64,000 nt of DNA, taken from Pleurostoma richardsiae (lineage: Eukaryota > Ascomycota > Sordariomycetes > Calosphaeriales > Pleurostomataceae). The position numbers and the translations under genes are program-made. Numbering within the stretch: the first letter of the stretch is position 1; the number at the start of each line of letters is the position of its first letter. Of this stretch, positions 22,114 through 34,830 are shown in pieces. The stretch lies in the NCBI GenBank assembly GCA_030052745.1, contig JANBVO010000027.1, forward strand, positions 124,001 through 188,000. The letters are read 5' to 3'. The notes beneath the pieces are model-generated. The model saw only the letters and a program-made list of their open reading frames with translations, was not told the origin of the DNA and searched no databases.

Positions 22114-22984
22114 TCACTTATGCGCCCACTTCACCAACCACTGCAAGACGGCGTCGAGGTTGGTCTCTTCTTTTGCGCTGATGCCATAGCAGGATACTTC
22201 ACGCCCACCGATGGCTTTGAGGTCCATTGCGTCGATTAATGCGTCGACCGACAGCTTGTTCTCGAGGTCGCATTTATTGCCAAGCACAAGAAGAGGGATG
22301 CCCTCGAGGGTCGGCGACTGCATCAGGGAATGCAGCTCTTCTCGCGCTATGGGCAGCGCATCTACGTCGGCAATGTCGACGATGAAAACGATGGCATTCA
22401 CTCCTCGGCAATATCTCTCCCACATGGTCCGGAAGCGAGGCTGTCCGCCTAGATCCCAGCACTTCAGAGTCACGAACCCATGCTGCAACTTCTTCATGTT
22501 GAAACCAACAGTCGGTATGGTACTACGTTGCGCACCCGTCAGCGACGAACACAGGCCGGCGCCGCGACTGAGACACAGCTCGTCTCGATCCGAGACACGG
22601 CACACTCGATCGGTTGAAGCCAGCTGGGAAAAGGGGATCGGGGTTGAGGCTTACTCGATTGTGAACTCGCCGCCCTGGGGTAGTACGCATCAGTGATCGA
22701 TCGTTGGGTCTTTGGGTCTGCCGAGCACCTACCGCTAGCACTCTTAAAAGCGAGGTCTTGCCCGCGTTCTGAAGTCCAAGAATAGTGACGTCCATCTCAG
22801 TCGCCCTATCAATGGATGTTAGCGTGGCTACAAGTTTGGTGCGGGGGAGCCATGAGCCTAGGAGCCGAAGCGAAGAGGGACGGCGTCGGCCTCTCTGCGC
22901 AAAAGCTTGGGCAGGCAAGCTTGCATCGACCTACCAGAACCTCCTCATGATCCACTCGTATAGCTTGCGGAACAGCGACATCAT
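22114..22984 (-). CDS. arl8: Arf-like small GTPase Arl8
   Basis: Small GTPase that in animals and filamentous fungi links lysosomes, vacuoles or endosomes to kinesin transport through effectors such as BORC partners. Four exons fit: 22984-22935, 22805-22733, 22674-22655 (a 20-nt microexon) and 22522-22114, giving 183 aa (human ARL8B is 186). The N-terminus is an amphipathic helix ([17 protein letters not shown]) without a Gly2, so N-acetylation rather than myristoylation is expected, as in Arl8. G1 is GLQNAGKT, switch 1 is [10 protein letters not shown] and G3 is [10 protein letters not shown]. The Arl8 hallmark [14 protein letters not shown] follows, then G4 NKCD and G5 region SAKE. NKCD has Cys where many Arl8 have NKRD. 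The gene diverges from RPA135. Identification is firm. Confidence 0.93.
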
Positions 22985-25419
22985 GCCGGCTTTTTCAGAT
23001 CCTATGCTAGGATCCAGTTCGGGCGACAAATTGCCTCGGGGGCTCGGGTGCGTGGGACCTCGAAAGCGTGCAGGAGACCGCGGGTTGGAGCTTCTCGTAA
23101 CAGGAGAGACGGTGAAGGACGGCGGATCCGATCTCTTAAGTATTCAGCGCACGGGTATTTCGTTGAATATTACGCAGGGAGAGATATCTTGTATGACTGC
23201 CGTAACCGACGCGCCCAGCAATTTCGCCAGCAAGAAAGCCTCAAGTCTTTGTGATCGGTGAAATGTGTGAGCAGCCGGATCGTAAACGCAGAGAGGTAAG
23301 GTAAGGTAGGTGACGCCGGGCGAGAAGCACAGATTCCCCACCTTGATTATGGGTGCACAACGATGCCGTGGAGGTAAGGTTGGACCGTGCCTCTGTGGGA
23401 GCTAGGAGGGTCAACCCTGCAAGTTGAACCTGGCAGCGGCTAGGGAGGACCAGGGTCCCATAAGTTCGCCGGGCTGCGGTGGAGCTGCAACGGCAGAACT
23501 GAGAACAGACGGCAGGAAACGCGGGAGAACGGCGAGCGTGATCATCGACCGGGAACTGATTTGTGACAGCCACAGGCAGAAAAGTGCAGGAGGGGCTGGC
23601 GGGGCAGCAACCGCCTACGACGTTAAAGGTGTTGAGGCGCCGAAGTTGGCCTGGGTCGGAAATGACACCGGTCTGCCGTGGTCAGCTATATTAGACAGGT
23701 GCTGAGCACCGCGGTGGATGGGCTGCGCGCAAAGCACGTCTTGCAAGGAAGGTGGACGTTGCCGCCGTGGATGCTGCAGGTGGCGGACGGGACAGATGGG
23801 GATGTCTTGGGTCTGGGCGCTGCTCTGAGCTGAGCTGGTGATGATCTCTTGCCGTGTTCGTCGTGCGTCTGCCCGTCTGCTGTGGTGGGATTACGAGGGC
23901 ATCCGATCCCTAAATCTAGGACAGAAGGTTATGACGACAGAACTTTTGGGATCGCACTGCCGAGAGAGAAAGAAGCCTCCAAACCGCGCGTGCTCCGGGA
24001 CTTATGATCAGAAGAAAATTGCCAATTCTGCGGAGGAGCATAGGCCACCAACGGCGGGGTCAAAGCTCGGGATGATTGGGCAACCCCGGTTCGAGATGTG
24101 CCCCCAGTCGGAGAGGGCCAATAATGGCGGTAAGTTGTTTGAGGGCAGCAAGAGCGGACAGGCAGGCAGAATGGCTGGTGAGTATGTGCCGCGAATGGAG
24201 CACCAAGAGGGAGGCTGGAACCGACGTTTAAATGTTCAAGAGCAGGGAGTGTTGATGTTTTTGTGTTGACATGCCAAAGAGGCCGAAGAGGTCGCAGCAA
24301 GCAGCTATTATGACGGCTGGGAGGTCGCCTCCAGTTGGGCCACGCAGTTGGTTGGAGGTCGCAGCAGGTAGGGCAGAAGACGCAAGGCCGAAAGGCAGGC
24401 AGCATGTGTTATGCACGGCGGACAGAGGTTGGGCTGCAAGTCGATGCACGTCCTAGCAGTCCCTCGAAAGCTGGTTGGCCTGCGGCCGCGACTTTGGGCC
24501 TGGACGGCTTTTTGGGTCGTCATGTCGCGACGGTTGAGACCGGCTCGATGGCGATTTGCTGCGAGGCCGACGCGAGACGGTCCAGAGAAGGCCACAGGAC
24601 GCCGCTGCACGCTCGGCACAGCCAGTCGTTTGCGCATTATGCTTCGGGGGCCGTCCGGGGGACGAGGCGCGAGAGGTGAGGCAACAGCGTTGAGATCATG
24701 CATGAGTACCAGCTTTAGTGGCCCTGGTCTATATGACGGCGGGATGCTGCGGGATGCTGCGCTTGGGTGCACGCAGGATGAGGTCGGGCAGAGAATGGCA
24801 CGAGGCAAGATGTTTGAAGCGTTCGTTCACCTACGGTGTACATTATTGAAAGTACCTAGGCTTCTTCTCTTTCTTTTTCTTCTCCTGTCTGCTCCCTTAA
24901 TTGCTCATACACGGCACTGGAAAGAACGGGCCTGAATCCATTCAATACCATCGGTATCTTGCGATGCTGCGATACTCTTCGGTAGTGTTGCCGCTTAGGC
25001 GATTTGATGCCAGGTACGGTGAAGATACTGGTGGAGGCGCCTCGCAGGGATGGCCAACCTTTACCGATGGGTGCCCCACAGCAATCGCACGTGACTCTTA
25101 TCTTATCGTAAAAGTTTCCCAAAAAATTTTGGAGACGGGGAGGGACAAGAACTTCTCCCGCCCTGCAGAAACTGTTCGCTGTCTCGTGGGCATCCTCTGT
25201 TCCAGATCGCCGGACAAGGTTCCCTGCAATGGTCCTGTGGCAGAACAACTAGTGCGAATTGCTGTAGGAAGTAGGAGATCTCCAAGAGGTAGGCAGTCCA
25301 TCCTCGCCTTTCAACCCCCAGCGAATCCCTTCCCCCCTCGTGATATCCCAAACTATTCAGACTTCTGCGGTTGTCTGCCATGGACTAAACAGTGCTCCTC
25401 CAGATCACCTCCGATCAAC
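22985..25419. promoter_or_regulatory. Divergent intergenic region, ARL8 / RPA135
   Basis: A stretch of 2.4 kb between divergent start codons. No gene is supported; the open frames at 23929-24935 overlap on both strands and lack motifs. It must contain both promoters. The last 150 bp before the RPA135 ATG are pyrimidine-rich, as expected for a fungal leader. Confidence 0.5.
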
Positions 25420-28400
25420 ATGGCACCAGCGAAGACGAATCAGCAATGGGACCACGAGTACAACACTCTGCGTCGCGAGCATCTCTTTCGAAACCCCCCC
25501 ACCGACCGCACTGCCTATCCGCTCCTCCAGACCGCGGTCGACCCTCATATCGAGTCTTTCAATGCCCTGTTCCCAGGGGACGGTCGGACAGGCCTGATCG
25601 CGCACGCAATTGCCGACATAGGCACCAAGATCTACTTCGATGCCGGTGATGCCTCATCAGGAGAGCGCAACAAACTTGCAATACGCTTCAAGGGGGTGAC
25701 CGTCCAGAAGTCATATGTACCGCCGACGAACAAGTTCGCAAAAGTTAGAGAGATATTCCCGGCAGAATGCAGAGAGCGCCATGTCACATACCGAGGCAAA
25801 CTCTCGGCAACATTTGAGTATAGTATAAACAATGGGGAGACAAAGGAGTTCATCCGTGAGCTCGGACAGATGCCGATCATGGTCAAGGTAGGTCTGAGTC
25901 GCTACTCTCGCGTCTGTGACTCTGACTGACAGGGCTTCAGTCCAACAGATGTCACTTGGAGGGGAACTCCCCTGCCCTGCTGGTGCAGCGAAAGGAAGAG
26001 TCGGAGGAGTTGGGCGGGTACTTTATCGTCAACGGGAATGAGAAGATTGTCCGAATGCTGCTGCTCAACCGCAGGAATTTCCCAATGGCTATTAACCGAC
26101 CTAGCTTCCAGAACCGCGGCTCAGCATACACTCCGTACGGCATCATACTACGATCTGTCCGGCCCGACGAGACCTCTCAGACCAACGTCCTTCATTATTT
26201 AAACGATGGAAACGTAACCTTTCGCTTCTCGTGGAGGAAGAACGAGTACCTAGTGCCTGTCATGATGATTCTGAAGGCGCTCGTGGAGACGAACGATCGG
26301 GAAATCTTCGAGGGTCTGGTCGGCCCAGCTGGCTCTAAGGGCATCGAGAATACTTTCCTTACGGACCGCGTGGAACTTCTTCTACGCACTTATAAGACAT
26401 ACAACCTGTACAGCAAGACCCAGACGCGCGCATACCTTGGAGAGAAGTTTAGAGTGGTGATGGGCGTTCCGGACACCATGTCTCACTATGAAGTGGGAAC
26501 AGAGTTTCTACGGAAGATCGTCCTGGTTCACCTGGGAAACGTTAACGTCACGGAAGAGCAGGACGCTGACAAGTTCAGGATGCTCCTTTTCATGATTCGG
26601 AAGCTTTACGCTCTCGTCGCAGGAGACTGTGCCGTCGACAATCCCGATGCGGTGCAGAATCAAGAGATACTGCTAGGTGGCTTCTTGTACGGACAGATCC
26701 TCAAAGAGCGCCTTGATGAGCTACTGTCAGTTGGGCTTCGGGTTGCTCTCCGCGACTACTTTCGAAGATACCCTACCAGGCGCTTTTCGTCGGATGAGTT
26801 CGCCAAGGATTTCCCGGCGGTCATTTTTAGGAAGACGACGGAGAATATTGGCCAGCCATTGGAGTACTTCTTGTCGACAGGAAACCTCGTCAGCCCATCG
26901 GGCCTGGACCTGCAGCAAACTTCAGGTTTTACGGTCGTGGCTGAAAAGCTCAATTTCCTCCGCTTCATCAGCCATTTCCGCATGGTTCATCGAGGCAGCT
27001 TCTTCGCCCAGCTTAAGACGACTACGGTGCGAAAGCTGCTTCCCGAATCATGGGGTTTCCTCTGCCCCGTCCATACCCCGGACGGCGCTCCCTGTGGTCT
27101 TCTGAACCATCTGGCTCACAAATGCAAGATCCTCACCACGGCAACAGATGTCTCGGCTCTCCCGCAACTCGCTGTGGAACTTGGAGTGGTGGAGACTTCG
27201 TCGGCTGCTACTGACGAGAGCGTTGTGGTCATGCTCGACGGCAAGGTACTAGGCTGGTGTACCCCTAAGGAAGCGAAGAGAATCGCGGATACCTTCAGAC
27301 ATTGGAAGGTCGAGGGTTCTCACGGCGTACCAATACAACTTGAAATTGGCTACGTGCCCCCGTCGAACGGTGGATCCTACCCTGGCATCTACATGGCATC
27401 TACTGCCTCCAGATTGACCAGACCAGTGAAGTACCTTCCGCTTGAGAAGGAGGATTTCGTCGGCCCGTACGAGCAGCCTTACATGTCAATTGCCGTTACT
27501 GAGCCCGAAATCATCTCTGGCCAATCCACCCATGTCGAGTTCTCCCCAACGAATATGCTCTCAATCTTGGCAAATATGACGCCCTTCTCGGATTTCAACC
27601 AGTCTCCTCGAAACATGTACCAGTGCCAGATGGGTAAGCAGACCATGGGCACTCCGGGGACGTCACTTCGGTACAGGACCGACAACAAGATGTACCGCCT
27701 GCAGACCGGGCAGACTCCTATCGTCAGGGCGCCGTTGCACAACGCTTACGGTTTTGACAATTTCCCTAATGGCACCAATGCTGTTGTGGCTGTCATCTCA
27801 TATACTGGATATGACATGGACGATGCTATGATCATCAACAAGTCCGCCCACGAAAGGGGTTTCGGCCACGGTACGATCTACAAGACGAAGAAGGTCAGTC
27901 TCAAGGATGAGTCGCGCGCCCGCTCGACGACGAAGATTGAAAAGATGTTCGGATTCGCTCCGGGAAGCACAGTCCGGTCATGGCATCGCGACATGCTTGA
28001 CGAGGACGGCCTGCCCTACGTTGGCCGCGAGGTCAAAGAAGGTGATGTCATCTGCGCTTGGCATACCGTATCCTTCGACTCCCACGGCAATCCCAGCAAT
28101 AACGATCACATAACACACTTTGAGAAGTACAAGGACGCTGAAGTGGCGTACATTGAAGAGGTCCGCCTAATCGGGAACGAGAACGGAAATGAGCCGGCCC
28201 AGACCATATCTATCAAGTTCCGTATCCCTCGGTCTCCCGTCATTGGCGACAAGTTCTCCTCGAGACACGGACAGAAAGGTGTCCTCTCCCAGAAGTGGCA
28301 CGCTGTGGACATGCCTTTCTCGGAGTCTGGTATTCAGCCGGACGTCATCATCAACCCGCATGCTTTCCCGTCACGAATGACAATCGGCATGTTCGTGGAA

Positions 28401-29201
28401 TCCCTAGCCGGGAAGTCCGGTGCCCTGCATGGCCTTGCCCAGGACTCCACGCCGTTCAAGTTTGACGAAGACAACACTGCGGCCGATTATTTCGGTCATC
28501 AGCTAATGAAGGCAGGCTACAACTACCACGGGAATGAGCCGATGTACTCGGGAATAACCGGCGAGGAGTTCGCTGTGGACATCTACATTGGCGTCGTCTA
28601 TTACCAGCGACTGCGACACATGGTCAACGACAAGTACCAGGTGCGGACGACTGGACCTGTGGTACCGACCACAGGGCAGCCTATCAAGGGTAGAAAGAGG
28701 GGTGGTGGTATCCGTGTGGGCGAGATGGAACGTGACGCTCTCATCGCCCACGGCACCGCTTTCCTCCTCCAGGACCGTCTCCTCAACTGCTCAGACTACT
28801 CTCGGACCTGGGTGTGTCGGACGTGCGGCTCCTTCCTGTCGGTGCAGCCGACGGTTTCGCCTTTCATCGGCAAGAGGAAGGCGGTCAACACTGTGCGCTG
28901 CAGGAACTGCGCCATACGGCTCGACGACGTGGAGGACCTGGACCTGACGAAACTAGAGGGGGAGATCTGGGAAGACGGACACGGGTACCAGTGGATCGGC
29001 GGCGAGAACACGACTGTCGTGGTGGTACCGGGAGCGCTCAAGTTCCTGGACGTGGAGCTCGCCGCCATGGGAGTGAAGCTGAAGTATAACCTGGATCCAA
29101 GGGACACCCCAAGGAAGGGACCTCTGAAACGTGTACCATACGACGGCGTACGGTTTGGAAAATCGGTGCAGACGCAGCCTCCGATGGTGGCTGCTTCATA
29201 G
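25420..29201 (+). CDS. rpa135: RNA polymerase I second-largest subunit (RPA135/RPA2)
   Basis: Beta-like subunit of RNA polymerase I, which transcribes 35S rDNA in the nucleolus. Two exons: 25420-25887 and 25941-29201, joined MVK|SNRCHLEGNSP, giving 1242 aa (yeast Rpa135 is 1203). It covers the protrusion and lobe (KEESEELGGYFIVNGNEK), the fork (GFLCPVHTPDGAPCGLLNHLAHKC), the hybrid-binding region (GYDMDDAMIINKSA) and the switch-linked SSRHGQKG. Near the end is a CxxC...CxxC zinc ribbon (CRTC and CRNC, encoded about 28813-28920). The 53-nt intron ends GGCTTCAG with a CTGAC branch point. The Pol I assignment rather than Pol II or III rests on the N-terminal domain and on the C-terminal segment following the ribbon. 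The second exon is long and uninterrupted, as is usual. Confidence 0.95.
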
Positions 29202-30477
29202 GGTGACGAGTTAGGTACGGGCTGGGGAACAGGGCGTTATGTGCACATACCTTAGATCATGAATCTGTTTGAACTGTCACGCTGGCTGCTCTTCACCACC
29301 ATGATTCCCGAGTGACGGGTATAGTGCAATGTACCGTGAAGTTGCCCCGTCCGCCATACGACGGCAGCTTTGATGCTCTCAACATTCGTCCCACACCATA
29401 TCGTCCCAACAAGCCAGCAGGCTCGAAGCGGGATGCAAATGCAAACAATCGATTTGGCAGTGTGAGACAGACATCGGTGAGGAGCACAATCATCATCTGC
29501 CTGGGTGCGAGCACCCGAGAGACGTGTTCCACAATGGCCCCAACGAGCCAGGTTTCTGCTAGATTCTGTGTTCCTCCCGCCATTTTCCGAGGCCGTTGGA
29601 GTCCGTAATATCACAGCACGACGTGACAGAGGGCACGCAACGCCGACCACCTGTACAACACCATCCGGGGTGATTGAATCTCTCTCTCTCTCTCTCGTAC
29701 TAGGGGCGTAGCTGTACTGCAAGGTCTCCTTCGAGCTGAAAGGTCTCGGTCAGTGAGGTTTCTACACGTAACCGTGAGGTACCGGTTTTATATCCTCTTC
29801 CACATGTGCCTGGTCGTATCTGCTCGTATCCCTCATAGCAAACCCCGTTATTGGCACCAGATTGACACGAGCCGCGGAGGTTACCCGCACAGGGGTTAGT
29901 GAGGGGGGAGGAGACGAGGAAGGCGCGACCGTTGGACGGCTTCCGAAGGTTGTGACTTCCCTCTATATCTTCAGTCTGCCCACCTATGTTAGGTACCTTC
30001 ACACTTGCAGCTCCTCGTCTGTGGATGGAAGTTCCGTTTTGTCTAGGTACTTGTCATGGCTGTACCTTTACATGGATGCTGTTCGATCTGTGTCTGTCCC
30101 TGTGTCACTCGCATCTTCTGACCCCTTTCCCTGCGCGTCCGGCCGCCCGTCTCTGCGTAATGGTCCTCTGCTTTCTCGACCATCTCCTTCTCCCCTCCTC
30201 AGTTTGGACAGATTGAACGTGAGATGCTCTGCTCATCAACCCTCTGGCGCCCGCTGTCCACTGTTGTCACCTCCTGTCTCCTCCAGTATCATGGGCCTGC
30301 AGGCGATATACTTGTGAGCCGCCGGTTGATCTGCCCTGGAAAGCTGTCAGAAGCCGCATTTTGTCTCCTGGTTACATAGTCTTCAGACCTTCCCGTTCGC
30401 ACGACCGCGCTTCTTTCGCTGCCAGACTTCGTCTGCCTCTGCTTCTGGAGTATCGATTCTTCAGGTTACATCCCAAC
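29202..30477. other. Intergenic region upstream of the tyrosinase
   Basis: About 1.28 kb with no supported gene. A TC microsatellite lies at 29679-29696. The region 29950-30470 is pyrimidine-rich and is probably the tyrosinase promoter and leader. Overlapping frames on both strands at 29252-30317 are uninformative. Confidence 0.5.
29679..29696. repeat. TC dinucleotide microsatellite
   Basis: Nine TC units in intergenic DNA, 3' of RPA135. Confidence 0.85.
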
Positions 30478-32563
30478 ATGGCACTGCTCATCTTCGCAGC
30501 ACTCGTTCTGTTGAGACTTACCTCCGAGGTATCATGCGCATCCTCGGGAGAGTACGACTACGGCTTCGATGTCAACAGGATAGTCAGGCGCCAAGCCTCA
30601 TCGCAGCAGCAGCCCTTTGTTGTGACAGGCCTGCCTCGAGTGAACGGTGTCACGCCACTTCGAGAGGAGATCCGGCAGCTGCAGAAGAACAATACAAAGT
30701 GGACCCTGTACATCCTGGCGTCGAGTCTCATGCAATACACGGATCAGGCACTGCAGGTGTCATTTTTCCAGATCGCAGGTAAGATCCACCGCCCCTAATT
30801 AATACCGCCGTCAGCAGACACTTGTAAACTAATCATATCTAAGGCATACACGGCGTCCCTTTCGTCCCTTGGGGAGGCGTGCAGCCAACTCCCGGGAACG
30901 AGAATAGCGGCTACTGCACCCATATGTCGGTGCTCTTTCCGCCATGGCATCGACCGTATCTGGTTTTGTATGAGGCAAGTTGGGAAGGCTGTCTCCGAAC
31001 CTTTAAGGGCTGAGAGGACAGGATATCGGATGATTCTGACCAGCTCTCAGCAACTAATGTGCAACTTGGAACAATGGATTGCCTCGCTCTATTCGGGCAG
31101 TGATAAGCAACGCTATCAAACAGCTGCGGCTGAGTGTCGGATCCCGTACTACGACTGGGCGATCCGGCCTCCTCGAGGAGAGAGCAGCCTTCCATTTAGT
31201 ATTGGAGGCAGCCATTTAGTCGATGTGGCTGGGCCGAACGGCATTCAAAGCATATCGAATCCTCTATTCTCATACGAGTTCAAGCCACCTAATGGTTCAA
31301 TATTCATCACCTCGCCGGTATGTTCATTGGCTGTCCGACGAGACCTTGACCCCTTTCTAAGAAGATTGAAACTAGTGGGACATGTGGAATAGGACTCTGA
31401 GAGCGCCGACAACATCCACAGCCTCAGCGAGATCCAATAACTCCGAGGTAGGAGTTCAGCTTGCCGCAAATCTACCGTCCTTTCAGCAACGACTATACAA
31501 CCTCTTTTCGAACTATGGAAACTATACTACTTTTAGCAATGAAGCATGGATACCTCAGGGCCAAGAATCCGAATATGACTCCATCGAGTCTCTACATGAC
31601 ACCCTCCATACTATCTTAGGGGGCACAATGGGCCAGATGGCTTATATTCCGTTCTCCTCGTTCGACCCTATCTTTTTCTTACATCACGCTATGGTTGACC
31701 GGGTCTTCGCCATGTGGCAGGTGCTTTACCCCGACCAATGGGTTAAGCCGCAGCCAGCGAAGATGAATTCCTATACGACTTCCACCGGCCAGATTCAAGA
31801 TTCGAAGACGCCCCTGACACCCTTCTATGCCAGCAGCAACGGCACGTTCTGGAATTCAGACATGGTCCGTAATCCCGAGGTCTTCGGCTACACGTATGAA
31901 GAAATTACTGGCGCGTCGCTATCCAGTGGGACTTCGAATTTCACAGCAAAGATGCAAGTCATCGAGGCAATCAACAGGCTCTATGGTGGATCAAGTCCAA
32001 GCACTCTGAAAATCCATTCGAAGCGTAGAACACCCAAGGGTCCGACATTCGGCAAAAGGTCGTCTGCAGAAGCGCTGACACGAAATATCATCGACAATAA
32101 CAACCAAATGCGGGACTGGACTGCAAACATTCGCGTTGACAAGCAGGCTTTAGGTGGGCCCTTCTTTGTTCATCTGTTCCTTGGCCCTGTCGCCCACAAC
32201 TCCACGATATGGAGCACCGCTGACAACTTGGTTGGCACCATGAGCATCTTTGCTGCACCGAAACTCTTCAACGTCAAGGTGCAGACGAATAGCATGGTCA
32301 CAACCGGGACGGTACCTCTGACCTCATCCTTGGCAGCTAAGGTAGCTAGCGGCCATCTTCCCGGCCTCGCCATAGAAGATGTGGAACATTACCTCCGGCA
32401 GAACTTGCGGATCTGTGTGGTCCGATCGGACGGGACACCCGTCGACCATAAGACAGTATCCGGTCTTGGCGTAAGGGTCGTCAGCGCTCTTGTCCAGGTA
32501 CCCTCGATGGAGGTGGAATTACCAATATGGGACCCAGTCGACTTTGGGTTCGATCTAGTGTGA
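30478..32563 (+). CDS. Secreted tyrosinase (type 3 copper phenol oxidase)
   Basis: Type 3 copper enzyme that hydroxylates monophenols and oxidises o-diphenols to quinones, feeding melanin-like polymers. Exons: 30478-30778, 30844-30974, 31051-31317 and 31376-32563, giving 628 aa. A signal peptide is likely (about 1-20, [14 protein letters not shown]), followed by an RR site (IVRRQ) near 37-41. CuA ligands are H103 ([11 protein letters not shown]), H127 (YCTH) and H136 (PPWHRPY). CuB ligands are H307 and H311 (LHDTLH), plus one His of the FFLHH pair at 336-337, ending VDRVFAMWQ. The C-terminal 230 residues include basic KRR and KRSS spots, which could be processing sites for the cap-like C-terminal domain. 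The second intron appears to start GC (GAG|GCAAGT) and end CTCAG. The conserved motifs on both sides fix the frame. Substrate is not predictable from sequence. Confidence 0.88.
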
Positions 32564-34830
32564 ATTGGGCAGGGATTGAGGTAGCCCGTTGGAGAGGGTG
32601 CTGGATCTTTCTTGCCTGCTATCTACGGAACTGGCTATGACATGTCGATTCTTGCTGGGTCCATGTGGGATACTAGCTATGCCTACTAATACTTTGATCG
32701 TTTAATGTAATGTGTTCGGGGCTCTGCAGTGGGAGTGATGAGTTTACTTTTCATGTTGTGAGAACTGTACAGTGAAGCTCTGATGAAGACAATTTCCTGA
32801 CTGGGACTGGCAATGACTCAGATTCGCGGCACGGTGGGCGAGTTGAAGCGGTAACGTGCGCGTCCTGGGTGTACATATGAGAAACTATATAGTCCTAGGC
32901 GGTGCGTATGTTGATTTCGTTGAATGTCATCAGAGTTACCTTCATATACCCCAGTCGCTTGCTCAATACATCGCCGCTTTAATCAGGAGCAGCGCATGCT
33001 CTACTGAGGCAGACACAGGACTCCCTCATTGAGCCACCGGGAGCGACAGAACAAGAAAAGCGGGGTCAGGTCGCCGTGCGTCCTCTCGCGAAGCCCTCGT
33101 GCCTCCTAATTTATCCGATAAGGAATTGAACGTGCCGCCGTTCCATGAAACAAACGATTCACTAGCAGGAAAAGACGCCAACAGAACCGAGGCGGGTTGT
33201 TGCGTCAGGAAGCAGGGAACCGAGATGGCTGGATGACGGCGTGGTATGGACGCCGGCCGTGCCCGAATTTTAGCATACTGACCACTCACCCAGCGGGAGG
33301 CTCGCGCTAATTCAGGTGCCAAGCTGCGGGCTGAGGCTTAATTAAGGCTGGAATAGTTCCCGAACTCTATCGTGTTGATATCTGGTAACGGCCCCTCACA
33401 GGAGAAATTGCGGCTGAAGCAGCTGCAGCGCCGGTAGCGGCTCCTGTGCAGAAGTCAGAATGTCCTCCCAAGTCTACCGCCGACTCAACGAGAGTTTGGA
33501 ACAGAATCGACCAGTTTCCAGTGTTGAGGGCGTAATATGCGGGTTCTCTGTGGTGTGGGCGGGAGAATTGGCGGACCACCAAAGCCTGCTCGCTTCAGCT
33601 CCGAGAGCTCGTACTACCCGACAGCCAGATTGGAAGCATAAGCACCCTTGATCCAATAACGTGCTTTTGGACGGGCCGTAGACGGTGGATCCGCAGATTC
33701 TGACGCCAGGAACTGTACATTGCAATTGCTACTGGGAGAAGAGAGAGGGGTGACCGGCACGGAACCATTATACCGAAGAGGAAGCTCTAGACGGCCTTCA
33801 TTCCCAACATAGTCAGACAAGGACCATTCTGCAGAAACCGTGCGCAGAATTGTGCTCGGTGCATCTTGGAGGATACTGTTCATGTCCTGTCGACACAAGA
33901 AAATGATGACTTCAAGCCATCCCCCTGCATCTCGTCTACAGTACTGTGCTGCAACGACCAGAAAGAAGAAGCCATTCGTGAGCCCACTACCCGATAGTCT
34001 CGGTGTAGATAACCACGATATGCGGAGATCCTCGAAGTAGACCCTGCCTATTTACATCATCTTGTCCGGGGTATTGCGGGGAACATCATGAGCTGGCCCC
34101 GGTCCGTAGCGGACCGAAGGGCATGGTGACAACGGCAATATGAAGGCATGCAGACTTAGTCTCCCATGTAGTGAGTGACTTGGTGACTCGCTTCCCCCAA
34201 GCCCCCCCGGAGGCGCCGGGAAATGAGCGGGGATGTATGTTGCGGGGAGAGGTGGGCTGGAAATGGAAACTGCTAATGATCCTCAAGCACATCGGTAGTT
34301 GGTTTGCAAATTTGTGGCCCATGCAGTCTCGATTTGTCACCAGAGAATTAGAAAAGCCCATGTTGTCTATTTCATAGAAGCTAAACTTGTTTCCGTCAAG
34401 ATCTTCACAAGACCGGGGTAAGAAACTGGGCCTCAAGCAAGTCGAACGCCCATACATACAAAGCTCCTGATCAAGGGCTCGTATAGCTTGCTTCTCCAGG
34501 ATTAGTTTGTTCTCTCTCGCACAAACACCATTATGCTAGCTATGACCGTGACATAAGGCTTCGGCACTATGTCATGTTGCGGTTGTGACCTTCGTCACGC
34601 ATAAAACTTCTAGAGAAGCTCGGGGCTGACGGTCCGGAAGAGGATTTGAGAGCTTCCTTAATGATCGATGGTGTTCCCCAGATCACCTCACTTCCTATGC
34701 AGGAGAATCTCCAATCCGCAATATATACGTATGTTCCTTTCAAGCCGCTGAAGGGTGTCCAGGAGGCCTATACATCCGGGCCCTAATCGATTCAATTTGG
34801 TAGACTAGACTCACCGCGTGACAAACCAAC
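32564..34830. other. Intergenic region between tyrosinase and GH27 genes
   Basis: About 2.3 kb with no supported gene. Short frames at 33026-34457 on both strands show no motif. The last 400 bp before 34831 is the presumed GH27 promoter. Confidence 0.5.
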
